Notes under the pieces: model-generated | Databases searched by the model: none | What the model was told of the DNA's origin: nothing | Seen by the model: the letters and a program-made list of their open reading frames with translations, nothing else | Position numbers and translations under genes: made by a program | Origin: Verrucomicrobiales bacterium | GTDB lineage: Bacteria; Verrucomicrobiota; Verrucomicrobiia; Verrucomicrobiales; DEV007 | Assembly: GCA_029213065.1 (NCBI GenBank) | Contig: JARGPH010000007.1 | Location: 71,355 to 135,354, forward strand | Length of the DNA: 64,000 bases | Direction: 5' to 3' | In this document: in pieces, positions 26,061 to 34,925 of the stretch | How the letters are laid out: every line of letters starts with the position of its first letter | How positions within the stretch are numbered: position 1 is the stretch's first letter

Positions 26061-28718
26061 TCAGCGATCAAGTGTGATCGAGTCTAAATTCATGAGGTGT
26101 GCTTTGCCGGGATTGGCAAAACGAATGTAAAGGTCGCCGCGCGAGGGCGCTGGCTTGATATCAAAGGTGAGTGTCTTCTGCTTGTTCCAATCTTTCGTGG
26201 GCGCCGCCTCTATGCTGCCGAGGAGTTCGCCGTCTGCCGATCCGTGTCGAATTTCAATGGTTCCCCCGGGGCCGCCCGATGAGTAGGTGACGCTCGCTTT
26301 GGTTCTGTCAGTCAGGTTGACTCCCGAAAATTTGAGCCATCCCTTGTCCATGATTGCCCCCGCCCGGGTTCCGGAAAGGCTCAGTCCCTCGAAGGCATCT
26401 GCTTCGGCTGGCAGGAGGGTTGAGTTGCGGAGTCGGATGCTGTGGCTGCCGCTCAAGGGGGCAATGGGAGGCGCTCCTCCGTCGAGGTAGCTTGCTTCGA
26501 TCACGAGAACACCGGGGCCTTTTTGTTTGTCCGATTTCTTCGGTTTCGCGATGCTGAATTCACCGGTCAATCCCGAAAGGACTGAGCCGGATTCCTCTTC
26601 TCCAAGCGAGAAAATCCATTCGGCCATTTGGCGGGATTGCTCGATCCCGTGTTGGGGGTGGGGGATCATCGGTATTTCTCCCCAGATCCCGCTGGAGCCG
26701 GTCACGATACGCTTCGCGACTTCGTCGAGGGCGTGCTCCTGATCTTTGTATTTCGCGGCGACTTCGAGATAGGAAGGACCCACCAGTTTGCGGTCTACGA
26801 CATGACAATTGAAGCAGTCGCTTTTCTTCATCAGTTCGAGTCCGGGGGGAAGTGTTTCCGCTCCGGTGAGGGAGGCCTCGGTGTCTTTGAAGTTTCCGGG
26901 GATGAGCTGATGGAAGATCTTCACACGTTCGGAAACGGGCTCGCCGTCTTCCGGATCGCTCACTGAGAGATCCCACGAAATCGGTTTTCCGAAATCGTAG
27001 AAGTCGCCGTCCTGCGGCGATTTGAACTCAACAGACGGCGGGTCGTTTCCAACGAGGACGGGTGTGGAAGCGGTTGCCGAGGCGCCGTGTTCGTCGGTAA
27101 CGGTGAGGACCGCCTGGTAGGAACCGATCGTCCCGAAAGCGAGGGTCGGGTTGGCCCGTTCGTCTTTGAATGAGTCGCTGCCGGGAACGATCTTCCATTC
27201 ATAAGAGAGGGCGTCGCCATCGGGATCGACAGTTCCCTCGCTGGAAAAGGCAACATCAAGCGGTGGTTTGCCAACGGCGTCTTTCGCGGTGAGCTTGATC
27301 TTCGGAGGGCGGTTCCCGCGGATGTAGTCGATCCGGATGAGTTTGCAGTCAGCGTTCACTCCCCAGGTCTCGCCGTATTCGATCACGTAAAGCGAGCCGT
27401 CAGGACCGAAGTCCATGTCTACGGGCCTGACAAAGCCATAGTCCGGCATGAATTCCTCCAGCGAATCGATATCGGATTCGGCGTCGAGTTTCACTCCGAA
27501 AATCCAGTGTCGTGACCATTCGTAGATGAACAAAGTCTTGTCGAAATGCTCGGGGAACTTGGTGGGGCTTTTCAGGTCTTTGTCGTAGTGATAGACAGGG
27601 CCGGCGCAGGCGGTTCTCCCTCCCGTGCCAAGCATCGGGAAATCTTCGGTTTCATTGCGATGGTAGTAAACGAAAGCCGGTTGAGCCGGCGGCAATGTCT
27701 GAACGCCTTTGCTGTTCGGCGAATTGTTCACCGGCGCGTCGGGCGATTGGTTTGCTCCGATTTCCCCCGTTTCAAAGTTCACATCGGGGTAGGCGAGATT
27801 GGGTCCGACGAAATAAGGCCACCCGAAATTCCCCGGCTTGCGGGCCTGATTGATCTCATCGTGACCGGCCGGTCCACGATCGCCGGGAGTGCCCGCATCG
27901 GGGCCGACTTCGCCCCAGTAAAGGTAGCCGGTCTCCTCATCAACGCTGATGCGCCAGGGGTTGCGGCAACCCATCACGTAGATTTCCGGTATGCCTTCGG
28001 AGCCGTCTTTTGGGAAAAGGTTTCCCTCGGGGACTTCGTAAGTGCCATCGATTTTCGGCTTAATCCGGAGGACCTTGCCGTTGTAGCTGAACTTGTTCGA
28101 AGCCGATTTTTGCGCATCCCAGGGCATGCGGTCGGGGCGCTCATCAATGGGAGCGAAGCCTTTTGAATCTCCTCCGGGATGGGTGTTGTCGCCGGTGGCG
28201 ATAAAGAGGCAGCCGTCTGGGCCGAACTCGAGTGATCCTGCGTGGTGGCAGCATTGGAGGCGCTGCTCTTCAAATTTGAGTAACTGTTTCTCGGATGAGA
28301 GGTCGAGGGTGTCGCCCTTCATCGTGAACCGGCTCACGTGTTGTCCTGAAAAATTCGGGGGCGAATACTGGAGAAAAATGTGCTGGTTCTCCGCAAAGTC
28401 GGGATCGAGCGCGATTCCGATGAGCCCGTTTTCCTGCTGCGTCGCTACTTCGAGCGTTCCTGCCTCGGTGATTTTCTGTGAATCAGGGTGAAAAATCCGA
28501 AGCTTCCCATCAATCTCGATAAAAAAGACGCGTCCATCAGGGGCGACTTCCAGCTCCATCGGGCGGATCAGGCCGGCAGCGAGTGTCGTCGGTGTGAGAC
28601 GACCGGGATCGAAATCTTCGTCCTTAGCTTCCAATGCTGTCGAAAACAACACGGTCAGAGAAAGGAGGGAAGCAATTTTGAAGAGAGATAAAAGGGTGAT
28701 TCGATTGGACTCGAGCAT
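26061..28718 (-). CDS. Secreted PQQ-type sugar/sorbosone dehydrogenase with PKD and cytochrome c domains
   Basis: The 885-residue protein begins with a signal peptide (about residues 11-31). It continues with a glucose/sorbosone dehydrogenase six-bladed propeller: LIRPMELEVAPDGRVFF, GIALDPDF, HHAGSLEFGPDGCLFIATGD, SYNGKVLRIKP and GCRNPWRISVD, all typical. A PKD-like Ig domain follows (GDALSYEWKI and SYQAVLTVTDEHG). A class I cytochrome c domain carries CFNCH and VGPSYLEVAAKY. The C-terminal module of strands ends with a likely carbohydrate-binding fold. Electrons from sugar oxidation could pass to the haem domain. PQQ dependence is inferred from family membership. It is the third gene in the run from 31117 to 24127. 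Confidence 0.9.
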   Translation of the reverse strand: MLESNRITLLSLFKIASLLSLTVLFSTALEAKDEDFDPGRLTPTTLAAGLIRPMELEVAPDGRVFFIEIDGKLRIFHPDSQKITEAGTLEVATQQENGLIGIALDPDFAENQHIFLQYSPPNFSGQHVSRFTMKGDTLDLSSEKQLLKFEEQRLQCCHHAGSLEFGPDGCLFIATGDNTHPGGDSKGFAPIDERPDRMPWDAQKSASNKFSYNGKVLRIKPKIDGTYEVPEGNLFPKDGSEGIPEIYVMGCRNPWRISVDEETGYLYWGEVGPDAGTPGDRGPAGHDEINQARKPGNFGWPYFVGPNLAYPDVNFETGEIGANQSPDAPVNNSPNSKGVQTLPPAQPAFVYYHRNETEDFPMLGTGGRTACAGPVYHYDKDLKSPTKFPEHFDKTLFIYEWSRHWIFGVKLDAESDIDSLEEFMPDYGFVRPVDMDFGPDGSLYVIEYGETWGVNADCKLIRIDYIRGNRPPKIKLTAKDAVGKPPLDVAFSSEGTVDPDGDALSYEWKIVPGSDSFKDERANPTLAFGTIGSYQAVLTVTDEHGASATASTPVLVGNDPPSVEFKSPQDGDFYDFGKPISWDLSVSDPEDGEPVSERVKIFHQLIPGNFKDTEASLTGAETLPPGLELMKKSDCFNCHVVDRKLVGPSYLEVAAKYKDQEHALDEVAKRIVTGSSGIWGEIPMIPHPQHGIEQSRQMAEWIFSLGEEESGSVLSGLTGEFSIAKPKKSDKQKGPGVLVIEASYLDGGAPPIAPLSGSHSIRLRNSTLLPAEADAFEGLSLSGTRAGAIMDKGWLKFSGVNLTDRTKASVTYSSGGPGGTIEIRHGSADGELLGSIEAAPTKDWNKQKTLTFDIKPAPSRGDLYIRFANPGKAHLMNLDSITLDR

Positions 28719-28786
28719 GCCCGAACCTTGCCTCTCCTCTTGAATTTGTCACTGGCGTGACTGCGAAAAAATGAATTCAGCGAGAG

Positions 28787-29995
28787 TCAGGGCGCAGCGC
28801 TTTCCAGTTTCACCGCAATGAGATCTCCCTCAGCAGTGCTGCAGTAGACTTGTCCATTTGCGAGGACGGGGACGGTCCAGCATTTTCCTTCGGCGAGCTT
28901 TTGCTCGAGGAGCGGTTTGTAGCCATCGGGCGAGGCGCGGAACAGGATGAGGCTTCCCTTGTCAAAGAGGAAGACGGTGTCTCCTGCTGCGGTGACGGCA
29001 CCGTTCCCGAAGCCCTCTTCGGCCCAGATCGTTTTGCCGGTTTTGAGTTCGGTGCAGATCAGTTCGGTTGGCTTGTGAGTGGTTCCATGTATGGAATAAA
29101 TGTGATCGTCGATGACGACTCCGGCGTTGAAATACCACTTCAGATCATGCTGCTCCCAGAGGACTTCAGGAGTCTCTCCCGCGGCAGTCGGTTGCAGCAT
29201 CCTCGTGCCGCCGCTCGATGAAACGACGATGCCTTCCGGGGTGACGATGGGATCGGCGGCGTTGACATCGCGGCTCGATTTCCAGGGGAAGCTCCAGTGC
29301 TGCTCACCGGTTTTCGAATCGAAGGAAATCAGTGCTTTCGCGGAAAAAAGGAGATGATTCGGTTCGGCCCGGTTCGACGCGTAGGGAACCACCGTCGCAT
29401 AACCGGAAGTCCCGGTATCAGGCATCCAGAGGGTTTCGCCGGTCTCGGCAGAGAGAGCAAGGCCACCGCGTCCCACATTGTAGAGGACGCGCGGTCCATC
29501 GATATACGCGGAGCTCGAAAAACTCCATTCGGGCAGCTCGAACCCGTGATCAGCGACGAGGTCCCGTGTCCACAGTGGTTTTCCGCTTTCGAGATCGAGG
29601 CACCGGGCGTGGCCCATTTTGCTGAGGGTGTAGACTTTGCCTTCGTGAATCGTAGGGGTCGCGGTCGGGCCTCCTTCGTAGTAGCGGTCCGCGAGATCGC
29701 AGTCGTAGCGGTGCTTCCAGAGAACTTTTCCGCTTTCCGCACTGAGGCACCAAACGGTGTCCTTCGCATCTGCGTTTCCCATCGTGAGAACGCGGTCTCC
29801 GACGACGGAAACGGTGCTGAATCCGATGCCGACTTTGGCCTCCCACGCGACGGGCAGCTTCTCCGGAAGCGTTTCGGGAACGCTCTCCTTTGAGGTCCCG
29901 TCGAAGGCGGGGCCGCGCCAGTGAGGCCAATCTTCCGCGATGGAGAGGAGCGGAAGGGAAAGGAACAGAGCGACAGTGAAAAGACGGGGGTTCAT
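28787..29995 (-). CDS. Secreted PQQ-like beta-propeller protein (BamB-like fold)
   Basis: The 402-residue protein has a signal peptide (about residues 1-20). Then come repeated blades with an aromatic-rich motif: WCLSAESGKVLWKHRYD, RCLDLESGKPLWTRDL and LALSAETGETLWMPD. These are PQQ/quinoprotein-type 8-bladed propeller repeats. BamB-like outer membrane assembly proteins share this fold, but the DWPHWRGPAFDGTSKES opening is typical of PVC-group secreted propellers, so I do not call it bamB. It lies 68 bp upstream of the sugar dehydrogenase and 24 bp downstream of the lactonase gene, consistent with one operon. Confidence 0.9.
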   Translation of the reverse strand: MNPRLFTVALFLSLPLLSIAEDWPHWRGPAFDGTSKESVPETLPEKLPVAWEAKVGIGFSTVSVVGDRVLTMGNADAKDTVWCLSAESGKVLWKHRYDCDLADRYYEGGPTATPTIHEGKVYTLSKMGHARCLDLESGKPLWTRDLVADHGFELPEWSFSSSAYIDGPRVLYNVGRGGLALSAETGETLWMPDTGTSGYATVVPYASNRAEPNHLLFSAKALISFDSKTGEQHWSFPWKSSRDVNAADPIVTPEGIVVSSSGGTRMLQPTAAGETPEVLWEQHDLKWYFNAGVVIDDHIYSIHGTTHKPTELICTELKTGKTIWAEEGFGNGAVTAAGDTVFLFDKGSLILFRASPDGYKPLLEQKLAEGKCWTVPVLANGQVYCSTAEGDLIAVKLESAAP

Positions 29996-30019
29996 GCTCA
30001 GAGCGGGGGCGGTTGACGT

Positions 30020-31117
30020 TTACCAGGCGATCAGATCAGAGATTTTTGCATCCCAGGCAAAGGTTCCGGCGCGCTTGAGATCGCCCTGTTCGGTGATGGA
30101 AAAAGCCATGAGGGTCCCCGCTTCGAACCCGGTCGCGAGGAGGTAGGTGCCGTCAGGTGATAGAGCGAGCCCCCAGGGGATTTTGTCGGCGGGGGTGAGT
30201 CCGAGATGTTTCACGGTTCCGTCATCCAGTATTCGGTAGCGGGAGATGAAATCGAAGTCGTGCTTGTGGCCGCGAATCCCCGCGAAAAGAAATCGGCCGT
30301 CGGCGGTGATGACAATATCGGAGGAACTGACGCCATCCTCCGGAGGTGTCGGACCGGTGAGGTCGCAGACCTGCTTGATCGTGAGCTGTCCGTCTTCGGC
30401 TCGATCATACACCGAGACTCCGAGCTGTTGTTCGTTGCTGAAATACTGGATCGGCAGGGTGGGGTGGTAGGCGAGGTGACGTGGTCCGGTGCCTTCGGGC
30501 GGTTCCGCGTTGAGTTTCTCCAGTGCGGAAAGTGCGCCGGTGTCCTCATTGAAGTGGTATTGATAGAGAGCGTTCGTTTCCTTCACGTAGGGAATGTAGA
30601 TGAAGCGGTTGTCGGGCGTCGGGAGGACACAGTGCGCGTTCTTTCTGCCTTCGTTGAGAGTCGCGACGCGGGCGGTCGGGTTGCCGTCAGCATCCAGAGA
30701 GTAAACATCGACGATCCCTTCGCCGTAGTTGCATCCGAGGAGGAATTGGTTTTTCCGGTCGAGGCTGAGATAGGAATAGCTGTTCTCCGCAGCGAATGGG
30801 TGGATCACGGCTTTCCCGGTAGTGAAGTCGACGGTGACGCCGCCGGAGACATTTTTGACGGGGCGGGTCGAGGTGACGTAGAGTTTTTTCGTGAGAGGAT
30901 GGGCAGTGATCGTGGCGGGGGAGAAATCGAGGGGGATGTTTTTCCCTGCCTCAAGAGCGAGGCCGTCTTTTCCCGGGGTCGCGCGGACTTCCCAAATTTG
31001 ATTGCTCTCGCGACTGGGAGCATAGACCGTGAACGGTTCCGCTGCGGAAAGAGGGGCAGTGGAGGCGTGTGCGGCAATGAAAAGCAGGAGCGTGAAAAAA
31101 AGGCAGAGTGGTTTCAT
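30020..31117 (-). CDS. Secreted lactonase-family (6-phosphogluconolactonase-like) beta-propeller
   Basis: From the ATG at 31117 the protein has 365 residues with a clear signal peptide (MKPLCLFFTLLLFIAAHAS). An ATG at 31141 with GAGGGT next to it is an alternative. A seven-bladed propeller of the Pgl/lactonase type follows, with GTGPRHLAYHPTLPI, NAHCVLPTPDNRFIYIP and IPWGLALSPDGTYLLATG as typical blade ends. Because it is exported, cytosolic phosphogluconolactonase activity is unlikely. A sugar-lactone hydrolase or binding role is inferred. It is the first gene of the probable five-gene run to 24127. Confidence 0.88.
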   Translation of the reverse strand: MKPLCLFFTLLLFIAAHASTAPLSAAEPFTVYAPSRESNQIWEVRATPGKDGLALEAGKNIPLDFSPATITAHPLTKKLYVTSTRPVKNVSGGVTVDFTTGKAVIHPFAAENSYSYLSLDRKNQFLLGCNYGEGIVDVYSLDADGNPTARVATLNEGRKNAHCVLPTPDNRFIYIPYVKETNALYQYHFNEDTGALSALEKLNAEPPEGTGPRHLAYHPTLPIQYFSNEQQLGVSVYDRAEDGQLTIKQVCDLTGPTPPEDGVSSSDIVITADGRFLFAGIRGHKHDFDFISRYRILDDGTVKHLGLTPADKIPWGLALSPDGTYLLATGFEAGTLMAFSITEQGDLKRAGTFAWDAKISDLIAW

Positions 31118-31289
31118 CAATAGGGTTTGATCAGTGATCATACCCTCTTCAGTGAAATGGGGGAAAGTAGGTGTTCCCGCCAAAAAAACTACTGCACCAA
31201 CTTCGATTTGCCGCCCTTCGTCTCCGGTGGGGGAGACTACTCGCCGACCGTATAGGGAAGGCTCAGTTGAGATTCAGCCTGAGCGAGGC

Positions 31290-31568
31290 CTACTGGGAAG
31301 CGCGGACCTTCTCCTTCGCTGCTTCGCAATCCGCTTTGAGGCTCGCGATCTCGCGGGCCTTTTGCGTTTCGAGCTGGGTCATCTCATGATAGTTGCCTTC
31401 CATCCGCGCTTTCATGAGAAGGTCGGCGAGAAAGACTTCCCGCTCGGCCATTTTCGCTCTGAACTTTTCATCAATGGCCGCAATCTCCGCCTTTTGTTCG
31501 TCGGAGATTTTCGCCTGAGGAGAGGACTCCTCAAGCCGTTCCATCGCAAGTTCGTAAGCGCTTTTCAT
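31290..31568 (-). CDS. Small coiled-coil protein of unknown function
   Basis: The 92-residue protein is almost entirely charged helix (AMERLEESSPQAKISDEQK; ETQKAREIASLKADCEAAKE), with heptad-like spacing of Leu, Ile and Ala. No signal or membrane segment is seen. It follows the next gene upstream by 8 bp. I do not recognise it beyond a Verrucomicrobia-like small protein. Its helical nature suggests a scaffold or adaptor, but that is inference. Confidence 0.65.
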   Translation of the reverse strand: MKSAYELAMERLEESSPQAKISDEQKAEIAAIDEKFRAKMAEREVFLADLLMKARMEGNYHEMTQLETQKAREIASLKADCEAAKEKVRASQ

Positions 31569-31576
31569 CGGGGGAA

Positions 31577-32227
31577 TTACTTCTCCTCGTCACCTGATTT
31601 CTTAGGTTTGGCAGCGGCCGCTTTTTTGGTCGCTGCCGTTTTAGCGGGTGCTTTTTCTGCCGGAGCGGCGTCTTCAGCCTTTTCCGCTTCAGGCTCTTCC
31701 GTCGCGTCAGGGGTTTGAGCCGGAGGGGGCTCGCCAAACTGGAGTTCAGGAGTCGCTGCAATCAACTCGGTGATTTCAGGCCATCCCTCGTAGCGTTGGA
31801 GCTGGAAAACGTGAATGTAAGCTTTTACGATTTCAGCATCGTGGTCCTTGAGGAGTTTTTCGACAGTGCTTTTCAGCTTCTTCTTGTCGAACTCGTCAGG
31901 GATATCGTCAGCAGCGCCTTCGCCGTCGTGCTCGATGCCAAGACCGTCGAGGAAACCAACGAGGACATCCTGGTGGCCTTTCATGAGCCACAGTTGGATG
32001 ACGTGTTCGGCGATCTCGCCGGAGCCGCGAAGTTTCACATTTTTAACGAGCCACTCGATCTGAGCAGGAGCCGGTTTCCGCTGAATAAAGACAGGGCGGA
32101 GTTTTCGATTTGCGGCGAGTGAGGAAAGTGACGCGGTGTAAACTTCACGCTGTTCGTCGCGAAGATATTGAAAGACAGACGCTGCTGTCTCCGGCTTAAG
32201 TTCCTGAAAAATTTCGTAGGCTTTCAT
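31577..32227 (-). CDS. Protein of unknown function with helical body and Lys/Ala-rich tail
   Basis: The 216-residue protein has a helical N-terminal body: LKPETAASVFQYLRDEQREV resembles the start of MgtE_N/helical-repeat segments, though the match is loose. A Pro/Glu/Ala/Lys-rich disordered tail of about 45 residues follows (EKAPAKTAATKKAAAAKPKK). Such basic tails occur on nucleic-acid-binding or membrane-associated proteins. It overlaps nothing, and 8 bp separate it from the 92-residue coiled-coil gene, so the two are probably co-transcribed. I do not recognise the family. Confidence 0.65.
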   Translation of the reverse strand: MKAYEIFQELKPETAASVFQYLRDEQREVYTASLSSLAANRKLRPVFIQRKPAPAQIEWLVKNVKLRGSGEIAEHVIQLWLMKGHQDVLVGFLDGLGIEHDGEGAADDIPDEFDKKKLKSTVEKLLKDHDAEIVKAYIHVFQLQRYEGWPEITELIAATPELQFGEPPPAQTPDATEEPEAEKAEDAAPAEKAPAKTAATKKAAAAKPKKSGDEEK

Positions 32228-32311
32228 TTAGAGACTAATAGAGCGGTCATATCCACTCAAAATTAGGAGGTGGGAGACTGTGCCAGCTTTGAGCGTTGAC
32301 GCAACAGCGAA

Positions 32312-34204
32312 TCAGGATTTCGAATTTTCCGAAAATTGCAGATCGTAGAGCTGTTTGTATTCGGGGCAGCGCTTGATGAGGGTCTCGTGAGGCGCTGCAT
32401 CGACGATCCTGCCTTCCTTCATCACGACGATTTCATCGGAATCGAGGATCGTGGAGAGTCGGTGGGCGATAGCGATGACTGTCTTCCCTTTCGATAGCTT
32501 ATCGAGGGCTTTCTGGATGCCGCGTTCGGATTCGGAATCGAGTGCGGAGGTCGCTTCGTCGAAGAAGAGGATAGGTGGATTCCTGAGGATCGCCCGGGCA
32601 ATGGAGATACGCTGCTGCTGTCCGCCGGAAAGGGTGCAGCCTTTGTCGCCGAGCATGGTTTCGTAGCCGTTGGCCTGCTCCATGATGAAGTCGTGGGCGA
32701 AGGCGTTCTTCGCGGCTTCTTCGATCTCCTTATCGGTCGCGTCGAGCTTGCCGTAGCGGATGTTGTTCCGGATTGTGTCGTGGAAAAGGAAGGTGTCCTG
32801 ACTCACGAGACCGATCTGGTTGCGCAGCGAAACCTGTTTGAGGTTTCTGATGTCGACGCCGTCGAGTTCGATGCCGCCGCTTTCGGGGTCGTAGAACCGG
32901 AGGAGAAGAGAGAGCATCGTCGATTTGCCGGAGCCGCTCTGGCCGACGAGAGCGTATTTTTTGCCCTCTTCGAATTTCATGGAGACGCCGTTGAGCGCGT
33001 TGCGATCGCCGGTGTAGGAGAAAGCGACATCCTGCATCTCGAGGTTGCCCCGGCATTTTTCGACTGCGACGGGATTGATCGGATCCTGAATTTCCGGTGA
33101 GGCATCGATGTAGCCGAAGACTTTTCGAGCTGCTACGAAACACTTCTGAAGCTGGATTTGCATCCGGCTGAGCGCTTTCGCATGCGGGTAGATGCTCATG
33201 AGCCCGAGGTTCAGGGTTAAAAAGGTTTCCGGCGCCATTTGCGTCCACCAGGCATAAGCCATCCCGATGGCGACACCGAGTGATCCCACGATTTCGACCA
33301 TGGGGCTGGAGATTTCCATCGCCTTGCGCCAGCGGATGATGAATTTCACGATTCTCCGACTCGCGCGGTTGAATTGCTCACGCTGAAAATCCTCCCGTCC
33401 ATTGGCTTTGACGAGGCGGATACCGGCAAAACTCTCGTGCAGGGTCACCATGAGACCCTCCGATTCCTCTTCCTCGCGTCCGCCTGCTTTCCTGACCCTG
33501 CGACTGATCAGGGCAACGGGAACGATGCAGAGAGGGAAGACGACGAGTGCCCCCAGGGTGTAGATGGGATCCATGATCACGACAATGGCAATGATGGAAA
33601 TAATCCCGGCGGGATGCTGGATCAGGGCGCTGAGAAGCTGACTCGCAGCATCGGCCGTGGTCCGGGTCTGGTTGGCGACGGTCTGAATAATCTCGCCCTG
33701 CTTCACGTGGTTGAAGAACGAGAGCGATTGCTTGAGGAGGCTGGAAAAGGACTCATCACGGAGGCGATAGAGAACCCGCATGTTGATCCAGAGCATGCAG
33801 TATTGATGCAGAAAGTAGAAGATGCCGCGGATCAGAAACAGGACCGGAATGCTGAGGCAGACGAGAAGCACGAAAAGCCATTCCGGAATCGGCGGCGGCG
33901 TGATCGTGAAATCGGTGAAGACAGGCAGGTCTTTGAACGGATAATACTTATCGGGAATCGGTTCTCCCTGGGCTCCCGGCAGGACCACCGTGAAAACGGA
34001 TTTGCAGACAAGGAGAAGGACCCCGTTGAAGACGCCCGCCATAATCCCGCAGAAAATTCCCCAGGCCAGCCGTGTCCGATAGGGGCGGATGTAGCTGAGA
34101 AGACGTTTGAAAACATCGCTGCGATCTTCGGCGAGGTCGTCCGACGAAGTTTTAGCGAGATCAAGCGCGCGAGCCGTTTTTTTCGGTTCTATCGGAGTAG
34201 ACAT
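32312..34204 (-). CDS. ABC transporter with fused permease and ATPase (MsbA/lipid A exporter-like)
   Basis: From the ATG at 34204, 630 residues. An N-terminal region with about six membrane helices is followed by an ATPase domain: Walker A GQSGSGKS, signature LSGGQQQR, Walker B ILFFDEATSALD and the H-loop IAHRLS. Such half-transporters act as dimers that flip or export lipids, lipid A precursors, peptides or drugs. The substrate cannot be told from sequence. An upstream in-frame ATG at 34276 would add 24 residues of non-family sequence, so I chose 34204. The neighbouring NusG-like and glycosyltransferase genes make an envelope or polysaccharide role plausible. Confidence 0.93.
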   Translation of the reverse strand: MSTPIEPKKTARALDLAKTSSDDLAEDRSDVFKRLLSYIRPYRTRLAWGIFCGIMAGVFNGVLLLVCKSVFTVVLPGAQGEPIPDKYYPFKDLPVFTDFTITPPPIPEWLFVLLVCLSIPVLFLIRGIFYFLHQYCMLWINMRVLYRLRDESFSSLLKQSLSFFNHVKQGEIIQTVANQTRTTADAASQLLSALIQHPAGIISIIAIVVIMDPIYTLGALVVFPLCIVPVALISRRVRKAGGREEEESEGLMVTLHESFAGIRLVKANGREDFQREQFNRASRRIVKFIIRWRKAMEISSPMVEIVGSLGVAIGMAYAWWTQMAPETFLTLNLGLMSIYPHAKALSRMQIQLQKCFVAARKVFGYIDASPEIQDPINPVAVEKCRGNLEMQDVAFSYTGDRNALNGVSMKFEEGKKYALVGQSGSGKSTMLSLLLRFYDPESGGIELDGVDIRNLKQVSLRNQIGLVSQDTFLFHDTIRNNIRYGKLDATDKEIEEAAKNAFAHDFIMEQANGYETMLGDKGCTLSGGQQQRISIARAILRNPPILFFDEATSALDSESERGIQKALDKLSKGKTVIAIAHRLSTILDSDEIVVMKEGRIVDAAPHETLIKRCPEYKQLYDLQFSENSKS

Positions 34205-34357
34205 AATGCATGAGGCCGATGCCGGAGGGGGGAAGCATTCCAGCGAACTGATAAAGGCAGATTTCCCATTCTGCAAGAAGTCCTGCGTGACAGGAAAACC
34301 GTCTGTTGAACCTGATTGCTGAGGCTCTATAGTAGCCGTTCCCCCCTGTTTTTTTCT

Positions 34358-34915
34358 ATGTTACAATCCAGTCAAGAGGCCGAAAGTGGCTGGTTTTGCG
34401 TCCGGACAAAGCCGAAAACCGAGCACGTTGCGGCTCGGAATCTTCTCACCTACGCCAAACTGGAGGAAGTTTTCTGCCCCCGAATTCGCTATGAAAAGGC
34501 GACGCGGCGGGGGAAGGCCTGGTTTGTTGAGGCGCTCTTCCCCGGGTATATCTTCGCGAAGTTTAATCTCATTGAGGATCTCAGGACCGTCAATGCGACC
34601 ACGAATGTCACCGGGGTGCTTCGATTTGCGGATCGCTATCCCACGATCGAAGATGCCTTGATCACTGCGCTTCAGGGAGAGTTTCCCGAGGAGGATGGAT
34701 CGGTTCGCGTTCTCGAAACCTCCATCAACGAGGGCGACGAGGTCGTGATCGATGAGGGCGTCCTCAAAGGGATGACCACGATCGTGAGCCGGATCAGCCT
34801 GAACGGGGACCGGGTTGCGGTCCTCATGGACTGGTTGGGACAGGAGCGTGAGGTCGAAGTTTCGGTGAAGTCCATTTCACCGGTCGACGGGGCAACGAGG
34901 GTTCTTAAGAAGTAA
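34358..34915 (+). CDS. NusG/RfaH-like transcription antitermination factor
   Basis: The 185-residue protein from the ATG at 34358 has the N-terminal NGN domain: GWFCVRTKPKTEHVAARNL followed by EEVFCPRIRYEK and FPGYIFAKFNL, the VxPxxxP-type block. A C-terminal KOW domain follows, with VVIDEGVLKGMTTIVSRIS. RfaH-type paralogues act on specific long operons for polysaccharide or secretion genes; general NusG is normally found beside secE and rplK, which are absent here. I therefore favour a specialised paralogue. Codons upstream to 34316 are excluded because they lie outside the fold. It is divergent from the ABC exporter and convergent with the glycosyltransferase unit. Confidence 0.9.
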   Translation: MLQSSQEAESGWFCVRTKPKTEHVAARNLLTYAKLEEVFCPRIRYEKATRRGKAWFVEALFPGYIFAKFNLIEDLRTVNATTNVTGVLRFADRYPTIEDALITALQGEFPEEDGSVRVLETSINEGDEVVIDEGVLKGMTTIVSRISLNGDRVAVLMDWLGQEREVEVSVKSISPVDGATRVLKK

Positions 34916-34925
34916 GCCTCCCGAC

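Noticed and set aside
28787-29995. Calling the PQQ-like propeller bamB.
   Set aside because: The fold is shared, but the gene has no lipobox, is not near der or hisS, and lies in a propeller operon, so the outer membrane assembly role is not supported.
30206-31123. A 305-codon plus-strand frame opposite the lactonase-family gene.
   Set aside because: The minus-strand protein has clear propeller motifs and a signal peptide. The plus-strand frame has no known pattern.
33374-34213. A 279-codon plus-strand frame opposite the ABC exporter.
   Set aside because: It is antisense to a well-supported ATPase/permease gene and is full of Arg/Asp/Glu runs typical of a shadow frame.
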